A stretch of 33,418 nt of DNA from Oligoflexia bacterium (GCA_015232355.1 JADFZW010000016.1:1-33418); one strand, 5' to 3'; shown: positions 15,920 through 24,772, counted from the stretch's first letter. The notes: generated from the letters alone by a model not told the origin. Program-made: numbers and translations.

Positions 15920-17401
15920 ATGAAAAATGCAAATCAGTACAAAAACAATTCCCCTCTAATATCCTCCATTAATAAAAATGATGATTTTAAAAGTAATAAT
16001 CAAGATGACATCCAAATCACTACATCAACTAATGATATTGATGATATCGGATCATATTTGCGAAATGCTAGAGACAAAAAGGGAATGACTCTAGAAGAGG
16101 TTTCCAGAAGAACAAAAATACTTCTCACAATACTAAAAGAATTAGAAAAAAATAACTTAACGGCCCTACCAGACAAAACATATATCAAAGGATTTGTAAA
16201 AGCATATGCAAAGGAAGTCGGACTAAATGTTCTTGAAGCAACTGATGTTTTATTCAAATCATATAGCAAACTCTATGGCACTAACACGAACACCTCTGAA
16301 AATTTACAAAAAAATAATGAGAAATTATTGGCATCTGATCATCTCTCCTCTGTTAACAAAAAAGTCACCGTAGATATTGGCACCCCTCATGCGAAAGAAC
16401 ACTCCCTGCGATCGCTCTTAATCTTTATAGTTATTGCATCCATTATATGTTTTCCCATCTACTACTTTTACGATGTAATACATTCATCTCTTAAATATAC
16501 AAGTAACATTGAATTTTCAAAAATAATTAAGAACTCAAATATTATCTCATCGAAGTCAAAGTCAGGGCCAACAAATCCTTACACAACAACATCATCAGCA
16601 ACTTCATCAGCAGCTTCATCAGCAACAACTATAACTGCAAATTCTACTACTTCATTTGATATTGAAACAAATCTTCCTACTGATTACAACTCTCTAACTT
16701 CTAATTCCGCTTTTACTATGACTTCAAATATTTCACCACAAACATCCGTCATGTCACCTCCACCCAGTGACTCTCTTGATAACAACAACAGTAACAATAT
16801 CAACAGCGAAATAATTAGTGCCAATAATGATGGCAAAGAAGTAAAAGAAGCAAAAGAAATAAAAGAAGAAAAAGACGTTAAAGATGTTAAAGACGTTAAA
16901 GAGAATAAATTAGCAAATCAGCAACAACTAGATATGAATATCCGCTTTCGTAAAATGGTTACCCCTAGCTATCGATTAATTGAGAATGGTGAAGATCTAA
17001 AGAATGAAAATATTTTTCCAAAACATGTTAGGGATGCTTATTCATCTTCAATGGAAAATGTATACATTAAAGCAGTAAACGGTGACTCATGGATTACCTA
17101 TAAAAAAGATTCTGAAGCAGTTCAATCAATAGTACTCCGAAAGGGCAGAGGACTCTTTGTAAAAGGAAGTGATGTCCGAGTTTTCGTAGGAAATGCAAAC
17201 GCTACTAAAATTTTTTACAACAACAAATTTTTAGATGCTGGTTCAGGACCTAAAAGTTTGGTATTTCCTGCTGCTAATGCTTCTAAATATGCGACCCCTA
17301 TGTTTGTACGTTTAAAAGATGGCCAGATACTAACTTCAGATGAATATCAGCAAAAGACCAATCAAGAGAAGCAAAAACAAAACGAACCAACACTGCAATA
17401 A
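15920..17401 (+). CDS. rodZ: RodZ-like cytoskeletal cell-shape protein
   Basis: This is a 493-residue protein. A cytoplasmic helix-turn-helix domain of the RodZ type spans residues about 43-112 (IGSYLRNARDKKGMTLEEVS, then TYIKGFVKAYAKEVGL). A single membrane segment lies at about 164-187 (SLLIFIVIASIICFPIYYF). A long Ser/Thr/Asn-rich and Lys/Glu repeat linker runs from about 200 to 335. The periplasmic domain at about 379-465 (NVYIKAVNGDSWITY, GRGLFVKGSDVRVFVG) fits the RodZ C-terminal domain. RodZ links MreB filaments to the wall-elongation machinery. It is longer than usual (E. coli RodZ is about 337 residues), mainly because of the linker. It is in line with the TPR lipoprotein upstream and pepA downstream. 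Confidence 0.88.
   Translation: MKNANQYKNNSPLISSINKNDDFKSNNQDDIQITTSTNDIDDIGSYLRNARDKKGMTLEEVSRRTKILLTILKELEKNNLTALPDKTYIKGFVKAYAKEVGLNVLEATDVLFKSYSKLYGTNTNTSENLQKNNEKLLASDHLSSVNKKVTVDIGTPHAKEHSLRSLLIFIVIASIICFPIYYFYDVIHSSLKYTSNIEFSKIIKNSNIISSKSKSGPTNPYTTTSSATSSAASSATTITANSTTSFDIETNLPTDYNSLTSNSAFTMTSNISPQTSVMSPPPSDSLDNNNSNNINSEIISANNDGKEVKEAKEIKEEKDVKDVKDVKENKLANQQQLDMNIRFRKMVTPSYRLIENGEDLKNENIFPKHVRDAYSSSMENVYIKAVNGDSWITYKKDSEAVQSIVLRKGRGLFVKGSDVRVFVGNANATKIFYNNKFLDAGSGPKSLVFPAANASKYATPMFVRLKDGQILTSDEYQQKTNQEKQKQNEPTLQ
16835..16906. repeat. Lys/Glu/Val/Asp repeat in the RodZ linker
   Basis: Nine- and 12-bp related units encode K-E-V/A/I then K-D-V-K-D-V. They keep the frame and lie in the periplasmic linker, where length change is tolerable. 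Confidence 0.9.
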
Positions 17402-17429
17402 CTATCTACAAGTAAATATCTGTTTAAGC

Positions 17430-17471
17430 AAAAGCAAAAGTAAAAGTAAAAGTAAAAGTAAAAGTAAAAGT
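17430..17471. repeat. 6-bp tandem repeat (AAAAGT) x 7 before pepA
   Basis: One AAAAGC and six AAAAGT copies lie between rodZ and pepA, ending 18 bases before the pepA Shine-Dalgarno sequence. No terminator or promoter is recognisable in the 97-bp gap. Confidence 0.95.
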
Positions 17472-17498
17472 AAACTAATTTCATAAATGGAGGATCAA

Positions 17499-19088
17499 GT
17501 GAATTTAAATTTTAATTTGAATGTAGAGTTGTTTGATTTTTCTAGAAAGTCAGACCTAAAAATCGTTTCCTCTTTTAAAAAAAGCAAAGACAAAAAAAAA
17601 GAGAATAATACTTCACCTACAACTTCAACTTCAATTGATATAAAACACTTGAGTGCTGAACTTAGAAATCCATTCTCTAATGTTGATACTTATAAAAATT
17701 TTGAGGGCGATTACAATAAATTTTTATATTACCCTCTAAGCAAAGGGTCTATGGGATTAATGATCGGTCTTGGAGAAAAAGATAAGTTAACCGCTGAAAA
17801 ATTACGCCAAAGCATCGCTTTAATCTACAAAGCGATCAGCGATAAGATGTATAAAGTAGTTGAATTTGATATTAGCTCGTTTAATATTTTGAGTGATGTT
17901 TCTAAAACTGCTCAAATTTTAACTGAAACTCTATACATGACTTCCTACACATTTAACAAATATCAAAATATTAAAGTTGATAAGAAAGATAAGAAAGATA
18001 AGAAAGATAAGAAAGATATTATTTTTTCAGTTCGAAATTCAAAAGAAATTACTTTGGTCAAAGAGGGAATTGAAAAGGGTAAAACTATTGCATTAGGAGT
18101 AAATTTTGCTCGTGATTTAGTAAACGAAGTTCCCAATGTGATGAACTCAGAGTATCTAGCAAAAGTTATTGTCGACGACTTCAAACACCTTAAAACCTCT
18201 TCTGATAATAAAGTTAAAATCAAAGCAAAACTATCCGCTAAAGTTTTAAGCTTAAAAGAAATAAAAAAAGAAAAAATGAATTTGTTATTGGCAGTTAATG
18301 CTGGCTCTGTCTATGAACCTAGAGTTCTTTATTTAAATTATACTCCTAACAAAGTCACAAAAAATACTAAGCATATTGCTTTAGTGGGCAAGGGGCTTAC
18401 TTTTGATTCTGGTGGGTACTCTTTAAAACCATCAACTTCAATTGTTGGAATGAAATTCGATATGGCCGGAGCTGCAACAGTGTATGGAGCATTTAGAAAC
18501 TCTATCCTTCTTAAATCAGATCATATCATCTCTTGTTTTATTGGTATTACTGATAACCTCGTCTCCTCCAAAGCTTATCTACCAGATGCTGTAATTCAAG
18601 GTCGATCAGGAAAAACAGTGGAGATAATTTCCACCGATGCGGAAGGAAGATTGGTTTTAGCAGACGTATTGAACTACTCTATGGATTTCAGACCTAAAAT
18701 AGTAATCGATGTGGCCACTCTAACAGGCGCATGCGTGCGAGCACTTGGACATGTTTGCGGAGTTATGGGAAATAATAAAGAATTAATCAAAAAAATATTG
18801 AATGCCGCCGAAGCACAAGATGAGCGCGCGTGGGAACTTCCAATCTTTGAAGAATATCGAGATGACATTAAATCTACTATTGCTGATCTTAGGAACACTG
18901 GTAATTCAAGCAATGCTGGTGCTCAAAAGGAAGCTGCTTTTCTCGAACACTTTATCAAAGAGGGAGTTAATTGGGCCCATTTAGATATTGCTGGAGTCGA
19001 TAGTGCTAGTCACTTAAATTATTGTCCTAAGGGTAGTGCTAGTGGTTTAATGATTAGAACTCTGACTGAATTTTTGTTACATAAATGA
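17499..19088 (+). CDS. pepA: Leucyl aminopeptidase (M17 family)
   Basis: I chose the GTG at 17499 (529 residues) because GGAGG lies 5 bases before it; an in-frame ATG at 17487 contains that very Shine-Dalgarno and has none of its own. The catalytic domain is intact: GKGLTFDSGGYSLKPS at about 297-312 supplies the metal-binding Lys and Asp, KFDMAGAA follows, and TDAEGRLVLAD at about 380-390 supplies the remaining metal ligands and active-site Arg. It removes N-terminal residues from peptides with two divalent metals, as a cytosolic hexamer; some homologues also bind DNA. A KKD repeat (encoded at 17979-18014) sits in the loop between the N-terminal and catalytic domains. trmL follows after 25 bp. 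Confidence 0.95.
   Translation: MNLNFNLNVELFDFSRKSDLKIVSSFKKSKDKKKENNTSPTTSTSIDIKHLSAELRNPFSNVDTYKNFEGDYNKFLYYPLSKGSMGLMIGLGEKDKLTAEKLRQSIALIYKAISDKMYKVVEFDISSFNILSDVSKTAQILTETLYMTSYTFNKYQNIKVDKKDKKDKKDKKDIIFSVRNSKEITLVKEGIEKGKTIALGVNFARDLVNEVPNVMNSEYLAKVIVDDFKHLKTSSDNKVKIKAKLSAKVLSLKEIKKEKMNLLLAVNAGSVYEPRVLYLNYTPNKVTKNTKHIALVGKGLTFDSGGYSLKPSTSIVGMKFDMAGAATVYGAFRNSILLKSDHIISCFIGITDNLVSSKAYLPDAVIQGRSGKTVEIISTDAEGRLVLADVLNYSMDFRPKIVIDVATLTGACVRALGHVCGVMGNNKELIKKILNAAEAQDERAWELPIFEEYRDDIKSTIADLRNTGNSSNAGAQKEAAFLEHFIKEGVNWAHLDIAGVDSASHLNYCPKGSASGLMIRTLTEFLLHK
17979..18014. repeat. 9-bp perfect repeat (GATAAGAAA) x 4 in pepA
   Basis: Four identical units encoding D-K-K lie in frame between the N-terminal and catalytic domains of PepA. 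Perfect identity at third codon positions points to recent slippage. Confidence 0.95.
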
Positions 19089-19113
19089 GTATCGCGAATA
19101 TGAGTGTTCGAAC

Positions 19114-19590
19114 ATGAGTAAAGAACAAATCAAAATTGTTTTTTACCATCCAGAAATTCCTGGTAACACTGGAAGCATCGGCCGCACTTGTGTAGCAATG
19201 GAATTTCGACTTATCCTAATTAAACCATATGGTTTTAAAATCGATGAAAAATCTGTAAGACGTGCAGGTCTTGATTATTGGAAATATGTCTCTTTAAGTG
19301 AGTATGAAAATTTTGAAGAGTTTTTAAAAATTGAATCTCCAGAAGAAAAAGATCTCTTTTTCTTCTCTCGATTTGCAAGTGAAGTCTATTTTAATGCTAA
19401 ATTTACCTCTAATTCTTTTTTAATTTTTGGGGCCGAGACTACCGGGCTTGGAGATGATATTATTCAAAAGTGGCAACATCGCTGTTACAAACTACCAACA
19501 TACTCCGATAAAATCAGATCACTTAATTTAGCTAACAGTGCGACCGCCGTGGCATTCGAATCTATAAGACAAACTCGTTTTATCCTCTGA
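19114..19590 (+). CDS. trmL: tRNA (cytidine/uridine(34)-2'-O)-methyltransferase TrmL
   Basis: This 158-residue protein has the typical length of the minimal SPOUT enzyme TrmL. YHPEIPGNTGSIGRTC at residues 10-25 is the SpoU motif 1 with the conserved Asn and Arg. The knotted SAM site is formed by FGAETTGLG (104-112) and RSLNLANSATAVAFE near the C-terminus. It methylates the 2'-oxygen of the wobble base in tRNA-Leu isoacceptors using S-adenosylmethionine. It is in line with pepA, and the start has no strong Shine-Dalgarno. Three ATGAGT copies precede the reading frame; the third is the start used here, and a 10-codon frame from the first ends in the overlapping ATGA. Confidence 0.93.
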   Translation: MSKEQIKIVFYHPEIPGNTGSIGRTCVAMEFRLILIKPYGFKIDEKSVRRAGLDYWKYVSLSEYENFEEFLKIESPEEKDLFFFSRFASEVYFNAKFTSNSFLIFGAETTGLGDDIIQKWQHRCYKLPTYSDKIRSLNLANSATAVAFESIRQTRFIL

Positions 19591-19751
19591 AAAATAAAAA
19601 ATATTAGCTCCATAAAAAAGTCCTCTGCACATTTTCCAGGTAGCACATTTTTTACTTTTGCATTTAATATAAATACTGTAAAATTATTACTATGAGAGCA
19701 ACCAGCGTGCATGCATGCACGCATACATGCCGCATCTTTAGGTATAAAAAT
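19591..19751. other. Leader of the ATPase-like gene
   Basis: This 160-bp gap contains an AT-rich stretch with a possible promoter (TTGCAT at 19658-19663 and TAAAAT at 19679-19684, spacer 15). An 18-bp GC-rich palindrome (19705-19722) follows. A frame opening at 19692 would add 20 residues to the ATPase-like protein, but that extension is translated palindrome and is unlike the family's N-terminus. Confidence 0.5.
19705..19722. promoter_or_regulatory. 18-bp perfect GC-rich palindrome, possible operator
   Basis: GCGTGCATGCATGCACGC is its own reverse complement over all 18 bases and is followed by a related partial copy (GCATACATGC, 19721-19730). It stands out in AT-rich DNA, 30 bp before the ATPase-like start and after a possible promoter. 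It could bind a dimeric repressor, or form a hairpin in the leader RNA. Confidence 0.4.
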
Positions 19752-21635
19752 ATGAAACTAGCTTTAGGATATAGTGACTTTAAAAAAATAATTGATCAGA
19801 AATTTAATTTTGTTGATAAAAGTTTATTTATCAAAGAATTTATTGATGATAGTGCAACTGAAGTATCTGTCATCACTCGTCCTCGTAGATTTGGAAAAAC
19901 ATTAAATCTATCTATGCTTCGATATTTTTTTGCGGCCGAAGTGGCAGGAGAATCAACTAGAGGGTTATTCGATAATCTTAAAATTGCCACCAGTAGCGGT
20001 AAAGATCAAAATGGTGTTAGCTACCTCTCACATCAAGGACAATATCCAGTTATATTTCTAACCTTCAAAGATATTAAAGAAACCTCCTACGAAAATGCTA
20101 TAAATAAATTACGAGTAATCATCCAAAATCTTTATCAAGAGTATCGATATCTGATGAAATCAAATAGATTGGCGATAGATGAAAAAGATATTATTCAAAA
20201 AATGATAGAGGCCAAAGCAGAGTTGGTAGACTTAGAAGTCTCCCTATTAAGATTAAGTAACTATCTATTTAAACATCATCAAAAAAAAGTTTACATCTTT
20301 ATTGATGAATACGACACCCCCATTCAATCTAGTTATATTTCAAATTATTATACAGAAATGATAGATTTAATGAGAGGAGTACTGGGTACTGCTTTAAAAG
20401 ATAATCTTGCTTTAAATCGAGCTGTTGTTACTGGAGTAATAAGAGTTGCAAAAGAGAGTTTATTCTCTGGCCTTAACAATATTAAAATTTATTCTGTAAT
20501 GGAATCCAAGTATAGTCAGTACTTTGGTTTTAGCGAAGAAGAAGTTGCTCTTTTGTTAAAGAAAGCAAACTTAAGTGAACGCACTTTAGCTGTTAAAGAG
20601 TGGTACAATGGATATAAGTTTGCTGGAACAATTGTTTACAATCCATGGTCAATTGTTAATTTCGTTCAAAAAAATGAATTGCAACCATATTGGGTTAATA
20701 CCAGTGACAATGCTTTAATTCGAGATGTAGTAGTTCATTCTCCAAGTGATTTTAAAGTAAGTCTTGAAAAATTACTACTTGGAAAAACTTGCGAACAATT
20801 AATTGATGAGCATGTCGTTTTTGGTGATCTCAAACAAAATCCAGGGGCCGCCTGGAGTTTATTAGTCAGTGCTGGATATCTTAATGTTCTCTCTTCGATA
20901 ATAGATGAAGATGGAAGAACAATTTGCATTTTAGAAATTCCCAATAAAGAAATTTATGGTGTCTATCGAGGGATGATTAAAAATTGGTTATCCAGTGCTC
21001 GAGGTATTAATTGGTATAATGAATTTTTAAATAATCTTCTTAATGGAAATATTAGTGGCCTTACTGAAAATTTAGAAATCCTATTCACCCAAATAATATC
21101 TGTACAAGATTCTGGAAGAGAACCTGAAGCATTTTATCATGGCCTAATGTTAGGATTGATCGCCAGCTTAGATCGTAATCTTTACGAGATCAGCTCTAAC
21201 CGCGAAAATGGTTACGGTTACTACGACATCATGATTATACCAAAAGATGAAAACAAATTAGATAAATTTGCTATTATATTAGAGCTAAAAAGCTTAAACT
21301 TAAAAACGAAAACGATACCTAAAAAAGAACAGCTGATTACAAAGGCATTGGAAAAATGTGCAAAAGAAGCATTAGCTCAGATTGAAGAAAAAAAATATAC
21401 CTCTGGAATGTCTAAGCGTGGGATTAAAAAAATAATTAAGATTGGAATCGCTTTTCTTTCTAAACGCTTTCAAATTGCTACCGCTATTTATCCTGCTAAA
21501 AAAGAGACAACACAGACCAAAGAAACCAAGAAAACCAAATCTATCAAAACTGTAAAAACTGTAAAAACTGTAAAAAGTGTAAAATCAATTAGACAACCTA
21601 AAAAAAATGTAAAAAGAAATACTAAAATAAAATGA
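19752..21635 (+). CDS. AAA-ATPase-like / DUF1703 PD-(D/E)XK nuclease-like protein
   Basis: This is a 627-residue protein. I chose the ATG at 19752 because MKLALGYSDFKKIIDQKFNF matches the usual beginning of this family (AAA-ATPase_like, PF09820, with DUF1703, PF08011). A P-loop RPRRFGKT lies at residues 43-50 and a Walker B-like VYIFIDEYDTP near 180. The C-terminal domain has YYDIMIIP and, about 20 residues later, ILELKS: the D...ExK core of a PD-(D/E)XK nuclease. The KKYTSGM segment and IKIGIAF follow, both typical. The biological role of this widespread, often multi-copy family is unknown; DNA processing or defence are guesses. The tail is a Lys/Thr/Val repeat. It ends 10 bp from the convergent PBP gene. 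Confidence 0.88.
   Translation: MKLALGYSDFKKIIDQKFNFVDKSLFIKEFIDDSATEVSVITRPRRFGKTLNLSMLRYFFAAEVAGESTRGLFDNLKIATSSGKDQNGVSYLSHQGQYPVIFLTFKDIKETSYENAINKLRVIIQNLYQEYRYLMKSNRLAIDEKDIIQKMIEAKAELVDLEVSLLRLSNYLFKHHQKKVYIFIDEYDTPIQSSYISNYYTEMIDLMRGVLGTALKDNLALNRAVVTGVIRVAKESLFSGLNNIKIYSVMESKYSQYFGFSEEEVALLLKKANLSERTLAVKEWYNGYKFAGTIVYNPWSIVNFVQKNELQPYWVNTSDNALIRDVVVHSPSDFKVSLEKLLLGKTCEQLIDEHVVFGDLKQNPGAAWSLLVSAGYLNVLSSIIDEDGRTICILEIPNKEIYGVYRGMIKNWLSSARGINWYNEFLNNLLNGNISGLTENLEILFTQIISVQDSGREPEAFYHGLMLGLIASLDRNLYEISSNRENGYGYYDIMIIPKDENKLDKFAIILELKSLNLKTKTIPKKEQLITKALEKCAKEALAQIEEKKYTSGMSKRGIKKIIKIGIAFLSKRFQIATAIYPAKKETTQTKETKKTKSIKTVKTVKTVKSVKSIRQPKKNVKRNTKIK
21546..21581. repeat. 9-bp repeat (AAAACTGTA) x 4 in the ATPase-like gene tail
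   Basis: Three identical units and one with a single change encode K-T-V in frame near the C-terminus, giving a basic tail after the nuclease-like domain. Confidence 0.92.
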
Positions 21636-21645
21636 GAATGAAATT

Positions 21646-24522
21646 CTATTGATGTAGATAATAATCATCATCCATTATTTGCTTCCCACCACTACCGGCC
21701 CCTGTCCCAGCTCCAGATCCTGTTCCAGTTCCTGTACCCGTTCCACTACTTCCAGCATTTGGTGATTTAAATAAATCATTTTTAAAAGTTCCCGGCTCTG
21801 ATCCCTCGACAAAAGATTCAGAGTAAGCATTAGCAGAATCGCTTTGAGAAGCATTTCCTGTCTCTTTATTGATCCATGAATAGACAACTCCCGGTGGTAC
21901 TTGAAAATCTTGATCGCCATATTTTTGTATAACTTTTTTCATAAAATCTTTCCACACAGGAAGTGCTGCTTTCGCTCCAGTCTCTCCATAACCAATGGTT
22001 TTGTTGTTATCAAAACCAGTCCACACTCCTGAGACAACATTGCTACTAAAACCTACAAACCAAGCATCAACATAGTCATTAGTTGTTCCTGTTTTACCTC
22101 CAACTCTCGGACCAAGATCTCTTGCACTTGCGCCTGTACCGGCCTGAATTACTCCTCTCAAAAGATTTGTCATCACATAAGCAAGTCGTGAATCATAGAC
22201 TCGATACTTATCAAAATTATTTGTAAATGAATTCTCTGACGGTGCTGGTGCCGATGCCGATGCCGATGCTGGTGTGCCGGCATCTGCAGCTGCAGCTGGA
22301 GCAGCTGGTGCGCCTCCTGGTAAAGTTGAAACATTTACTCCTCCGGGAAATCCACTTATCTCATCAAGATAATAACTTTTTCCATTACGATCAACTATCG
22401 ATACAATTGATTTAGGAATTACTCTCTTACCTGCATTGGGAAATATTGCATATGCTGAAACTAAGTTTAATAAATTAATACCAAAAGATCCTAGCGCCAA
22501 ACTTAAATCCTTATCGATGGCGGAAGCATCCATGCCCACTCTCCCCGCAAACTCAATAATTTTTTTCACTCCAATATCCAGAGCTATTCTAATGGTTGGA
22601 ACATTTCGACTAGTCTCTAGTGCTCGCCTAAAAGTCATTGGCCCTTCAAATTCTCCATCATAATTTTTTGGTTTCCAAGCAGAGAGATCATCTTGTCCTG
22701 TTAGTGCTTCAGGTGAATCCATAATAATTGTAGCGGGAGTATAACCATTTTCTAGAGCAGCAGCATAGATGATTGGCTTAAAAGATGATCCTGGTTGACG
22801 AGATGATTGTATCACTCGATTAAATTGTGATTTATTAAAATCGATTCCTCCTACCATGGTAAGTATTTGTCCATTGTTTGCATTAAGTGCCAGTAATGCT
22901 CCTTCCGCTTCTGGATCTTGATCTAATTCCAATTGATAAAAACGTTCTTTTTTCAAATCATTTACTACTGCTCCTCCTCCACCCTTAAAACGTTTTTTAT
23001 AATCATCGGCCACATTTTCCCAGAGAGTTTTAAGTTTTGTATCTAGCAATCTAACTTTAATTACATCTCCCTTCTTTAAAATCTCAGATGGGTTATTAAC
23101 ATAATTATAAACATATGTAGTGTTCTCACTAATTTTTCGTTTGTGGGCCCATCTGTAATATTGTTGTGGGATCACTCCTTTAGTTCCAAGAAAAGATACA
23201 AAAACTAATTTTTGTGAATCAGATATCTTTTCTACTATCCCTTCATAGATCTCATTTTGTTTTAAATAATTTTGTACTCTATCAGGATAAAAACCCACTC
23301 CTGGAAAATAGTGTTTGCTATCTTTTCCGGCCAAAGACATTTCCCACTCTTTCACTAATTTCAAATAATCATTTTCATTAAAATCAATTTCGTATGCTTT
23401 ATCCCCATTTGGTTTTATTAAAAAAAACATTGAATTTTTTTCAAAAAAATCACGTCGTGATTTAATAATAAATTTTTTTACATCCTCATCTCTAGTTAAA
23501 GATTTTATTGGACCTTTAAATCCTTGACGTTTGTCTAATTCTCTTACTCCCACTCGAACTGCCTCTTCTGCTGTCTTTTGCAATTCCCAATCTATCGTGG
23601 TAACAACTTTAAATCCTTGAGTATAAAATTCATCCTCACCTACAAGTTTAATTACTCTCTGACGAACCCAATCGGTAAAATGTCCCGCTTTCAACTCTTC
23701 ATTAGCATGAATTCTAATTTTCAAATCCTCTTTTAATGCTTTCTCATATTGTTCTTTCGTTATTCGCTTATCTTCATACATTCTACCTATCACATATTTT
23801 TGTCTCATCTTTGCGTGATGATGATTAATGTAAGGTGAATAACGTCCAGGTGCTACCAACAATCCAGCAAGCATTGCACATTCTGCTATTGTTCCATCCT
23901 TAATCTCTTTATCAAAATAACCATGAAATGCTGCCTTTATTCCATAGTAACCACCACCAAAATAGACATGATTTAAATAGAGAGTGAGAATTTCATCCTT
24001 AGTGAATGTCTTTTCGATTTGCTGAGCAAGTAACATATCTTTAAATTTACGAGTAAAAGATTTTTCCTTGCTTAAGAGAAGCGACTTGGCCACCTGTTGA
24101 GTTATAGTACTTCCACCTTGAACAATCTTTCCCGCCTTCAAATCAGCAACTAGTGCCCGAGCAATACCTAGAAAATCAATTCCCTTGTGTTCGTAAAATT
24201 TATTATCTTCAGAGGATAAGAAAGCATCTATTACAACTTTGGGAACCTCTTTCAAAGTAACCATCTCTCTTTTTTCTTTTCCCACTGATAATAAGATCTC
24301 TCCATCTCTTGAAAGAATTCGTGAATGAACTGCAGGAACATAGTTTGCAAGTTGTTTTACGTCTGGTAAATCAAAGGTCATGTAACTCAATACTCCCGCA
24401 CATAGGCCCCCGATACAAGCAAAGACAAAGATAACAATTAAAATGAATTTTAAAAAACTAGTAAAAATATTCCCTCGATTACTTATTTTCATTTTCTGTT
24501 TCGTCCTCGATTTCGTCTTCAT
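21646..24522 (-). CDS. mrcA: Class A penicillin-binding protein (PBP1A-like)
   Basis: This 958-residue protein is longer than typical PBP1A (about 850). After a short cytosolic part, a membrane anchor lies at about residues 20-48. The GT51 glycosyltransferase domain follows, with EDNKFYEHKGID near 102 (catalytic Glu) and GGSTITQQ near 130. An OB-like region follows, then the transpeptidase: SSFK with nucleophile Ser579, SRN near 640 and KTG at 810-812. It polymerises and cross-links peptidoglycan outside the inner membrane. An Ala/Pro/Ser-rich insert lies between SRN and KTG (about 735-765), and the C-terminus is a Gly/Ser/Thr repeat. The start is uncertain: the ATG at 24522 overlaps xseB by 44 bp; a later ATG at 24492 would also fit. 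Confidence 0.93.
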   Translation of the reverse strand: MKTKSRTKQKMKISNRGNIFTSFLKFILIVIFVFACIGGLCAGVLSYMTFDLPDVKQLANYVPAVHSRILSRDGEILLSVGKEKREMVTLKEVPKVVIDAFLSSEDNKFYEHKGIDFLGIARALVADLKAGKIVQGGSTITQQVAKSLLLSKEKSFTRKFKDMLLAQQIEKTFTKDEILTLYLNHVYFGGGYYGIKAAFHGYFDKEIKDGTIAECAMLAGLLVAPGRYSPYINHHHAKMRQKYVIGRMYEDKRITKEQYEKALKEDLKIRIHANEELKAGHFTDWVRQRVIKLVGEDEFYTQGFKVVTTIDWELQKTAEEAVRVGVRELDKRQGFKGPIKSLTRDEDVKKFIIKSRRDFFEKNSMFFLIKPNGDKAYEIDFNENDYLKLVKEWEMSLAGKDSKHYFPGVGFYPDRVQNYLKQNEIYEGIVEKISDSQKLVFVSFLGTKGVIPQQYYRWAHKRKISENTTYVYNYVNNPSEILKKGDVIKVRLLDTKLKTLWENVADDYKKRFKGGGGAVVNDLKKERFYQLELDQDPEAEGALLALNANNGQILTMVGGIDFNKSQFNRVIQSSRQPGSSFKPIIYAAALENGYTPATIIMDSPEALTGQDDLSAWKPKNYDGEFEGPMTFRRALETSRNVPTIRIALDIGVKKIIEFAGRVGMDASAIDKDLSLALGSFGINLLNLVSAYAIFPNAGKRVIPKSIVSIVDRNGKSYYLDEISGFPGGVNVSTLPGGAPAAPAAAADAGTPASASASAPAPSENSFTNNFDKYRVYDSRLAYVMTNLLRGVIQAGTGASARDLGPRVGGKTGTTNDYVDAWFVGFSSNVVSGVWTGFDNNKTIGYGETGAKAALPVWKDFMKKVIQKYGDQDFQVPPGVVYSWINKETGNASQSDSANAYSESFVEGSEPGTFKNDLFKSPNAGSSGTGTGTGTGSGAGTGAGSGGKQIMDDDYYLHQ
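21684..21760. repeat. Gly/Ser/Thr repeat at the PBP C-terminus
   Basis: Degenerate 6-bp units encode alternating G-T, G-S and G-A pairs close to the stop, giving a flexible periplasmic tail. Confidence 0.85.
22235..22325. repeat. Ala/Pro/Ser-rich repeat inside the PBP transpeptidase domain
   Basis: GCATCG-like and GCTGCA-like units encode a run of Ala with Pro, Ser and Gly between the SRN and KTG motifs. It is much richer in G and C than the flanking gene. The position should be a surface loop if the enzyme is active. Confidence 0.85.
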
Positions 24523-24772
24523 TTTCGTACTCAGTTTCGTCCTCAGTTTCCAATTGCAAATCCTCTTCTTTCAAACTATCGCTGAGTACCTTTACTCTTT
24601 TTTCAGCATCCGTCAGTGCCTTTCTACAAACTTTATACAGATTAACTCCTCTCTCAAATTTATTTAAAGAATCTTCTAAGCTCAAATTTCCTTGCTCGAA
24701 TTCTTTAACTATTTTCTCCAGTTCTTGAATACTATCTTCCCAATTTAGCGTTTTGTTCTTAGCTGCTGACAT
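24479..24772 (-). CDS. xseB: Exodeoxyribonuclease VII small subunit
   Basis: This 97-residue protein carries the XseB core in residues 8-65: NWEDSIQELEKIVKEFEQGN, then LSLEDSLNKFERGVNL, two helices that form the hairpin. XseB binds the large subunit XseA to make exonuclease VII, which degrades single-stranded DNA. The start has AAGGAT about 9 bases upstream. An acidic E/D/T/N repeat tail of about 25 residues after the core is unusual. This tail overlaps the possible start of the PBP gene, so the two may be translationally coupled. xseA is not in the window. Confidence 0.9.
   Translation of the reverse strand: MSAAKNKTLNWEDSIQELEKIVKEFEQGNLSLEDSLNKFERGVNLYKVCRKALTDAEKRVKVLSDSLKEEDLQLETEDETEYENEDEIEDETENENK
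24482..24560. repeat. Acidic repeat tract at the end of xseB
   Basis: Degenerate 6- to 12-bp units (GAAACTGAGGAC-like on the coding strand) encode the E-T-E-D and E-N-E-D tail of XseB. In another frame the same DNA includes the first codons of the PBP gene if the 24522 start is used. Confidence 0.8.

Noticed and set aside
18802..18984. Short rightward frame within pepA
   Set aside because: It overlaps the catalytic domain of PepA in another frame.
19692..19751. N-terminal extension of the ATPase-like protein from the ATG at 19692
   Set aside because: The extra residues are a translation of the palindrome and do not resemble the family; MKLALGYSDF is the usual beginning.
21634..21646. Short hairpin AGAAT-GAA-ATTCT between convergent ATPase-like and PBP genes as a terminator
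   Set aside because: A five-pair AT-rich stem without a T run is too weak to call.
21675..21920. Second leftward frame within the PBP 3' region
   Set aside because: It lies wholly within the PBP coding region in another frame and has no ribosome site; open only because the repeat tract lacks stops.
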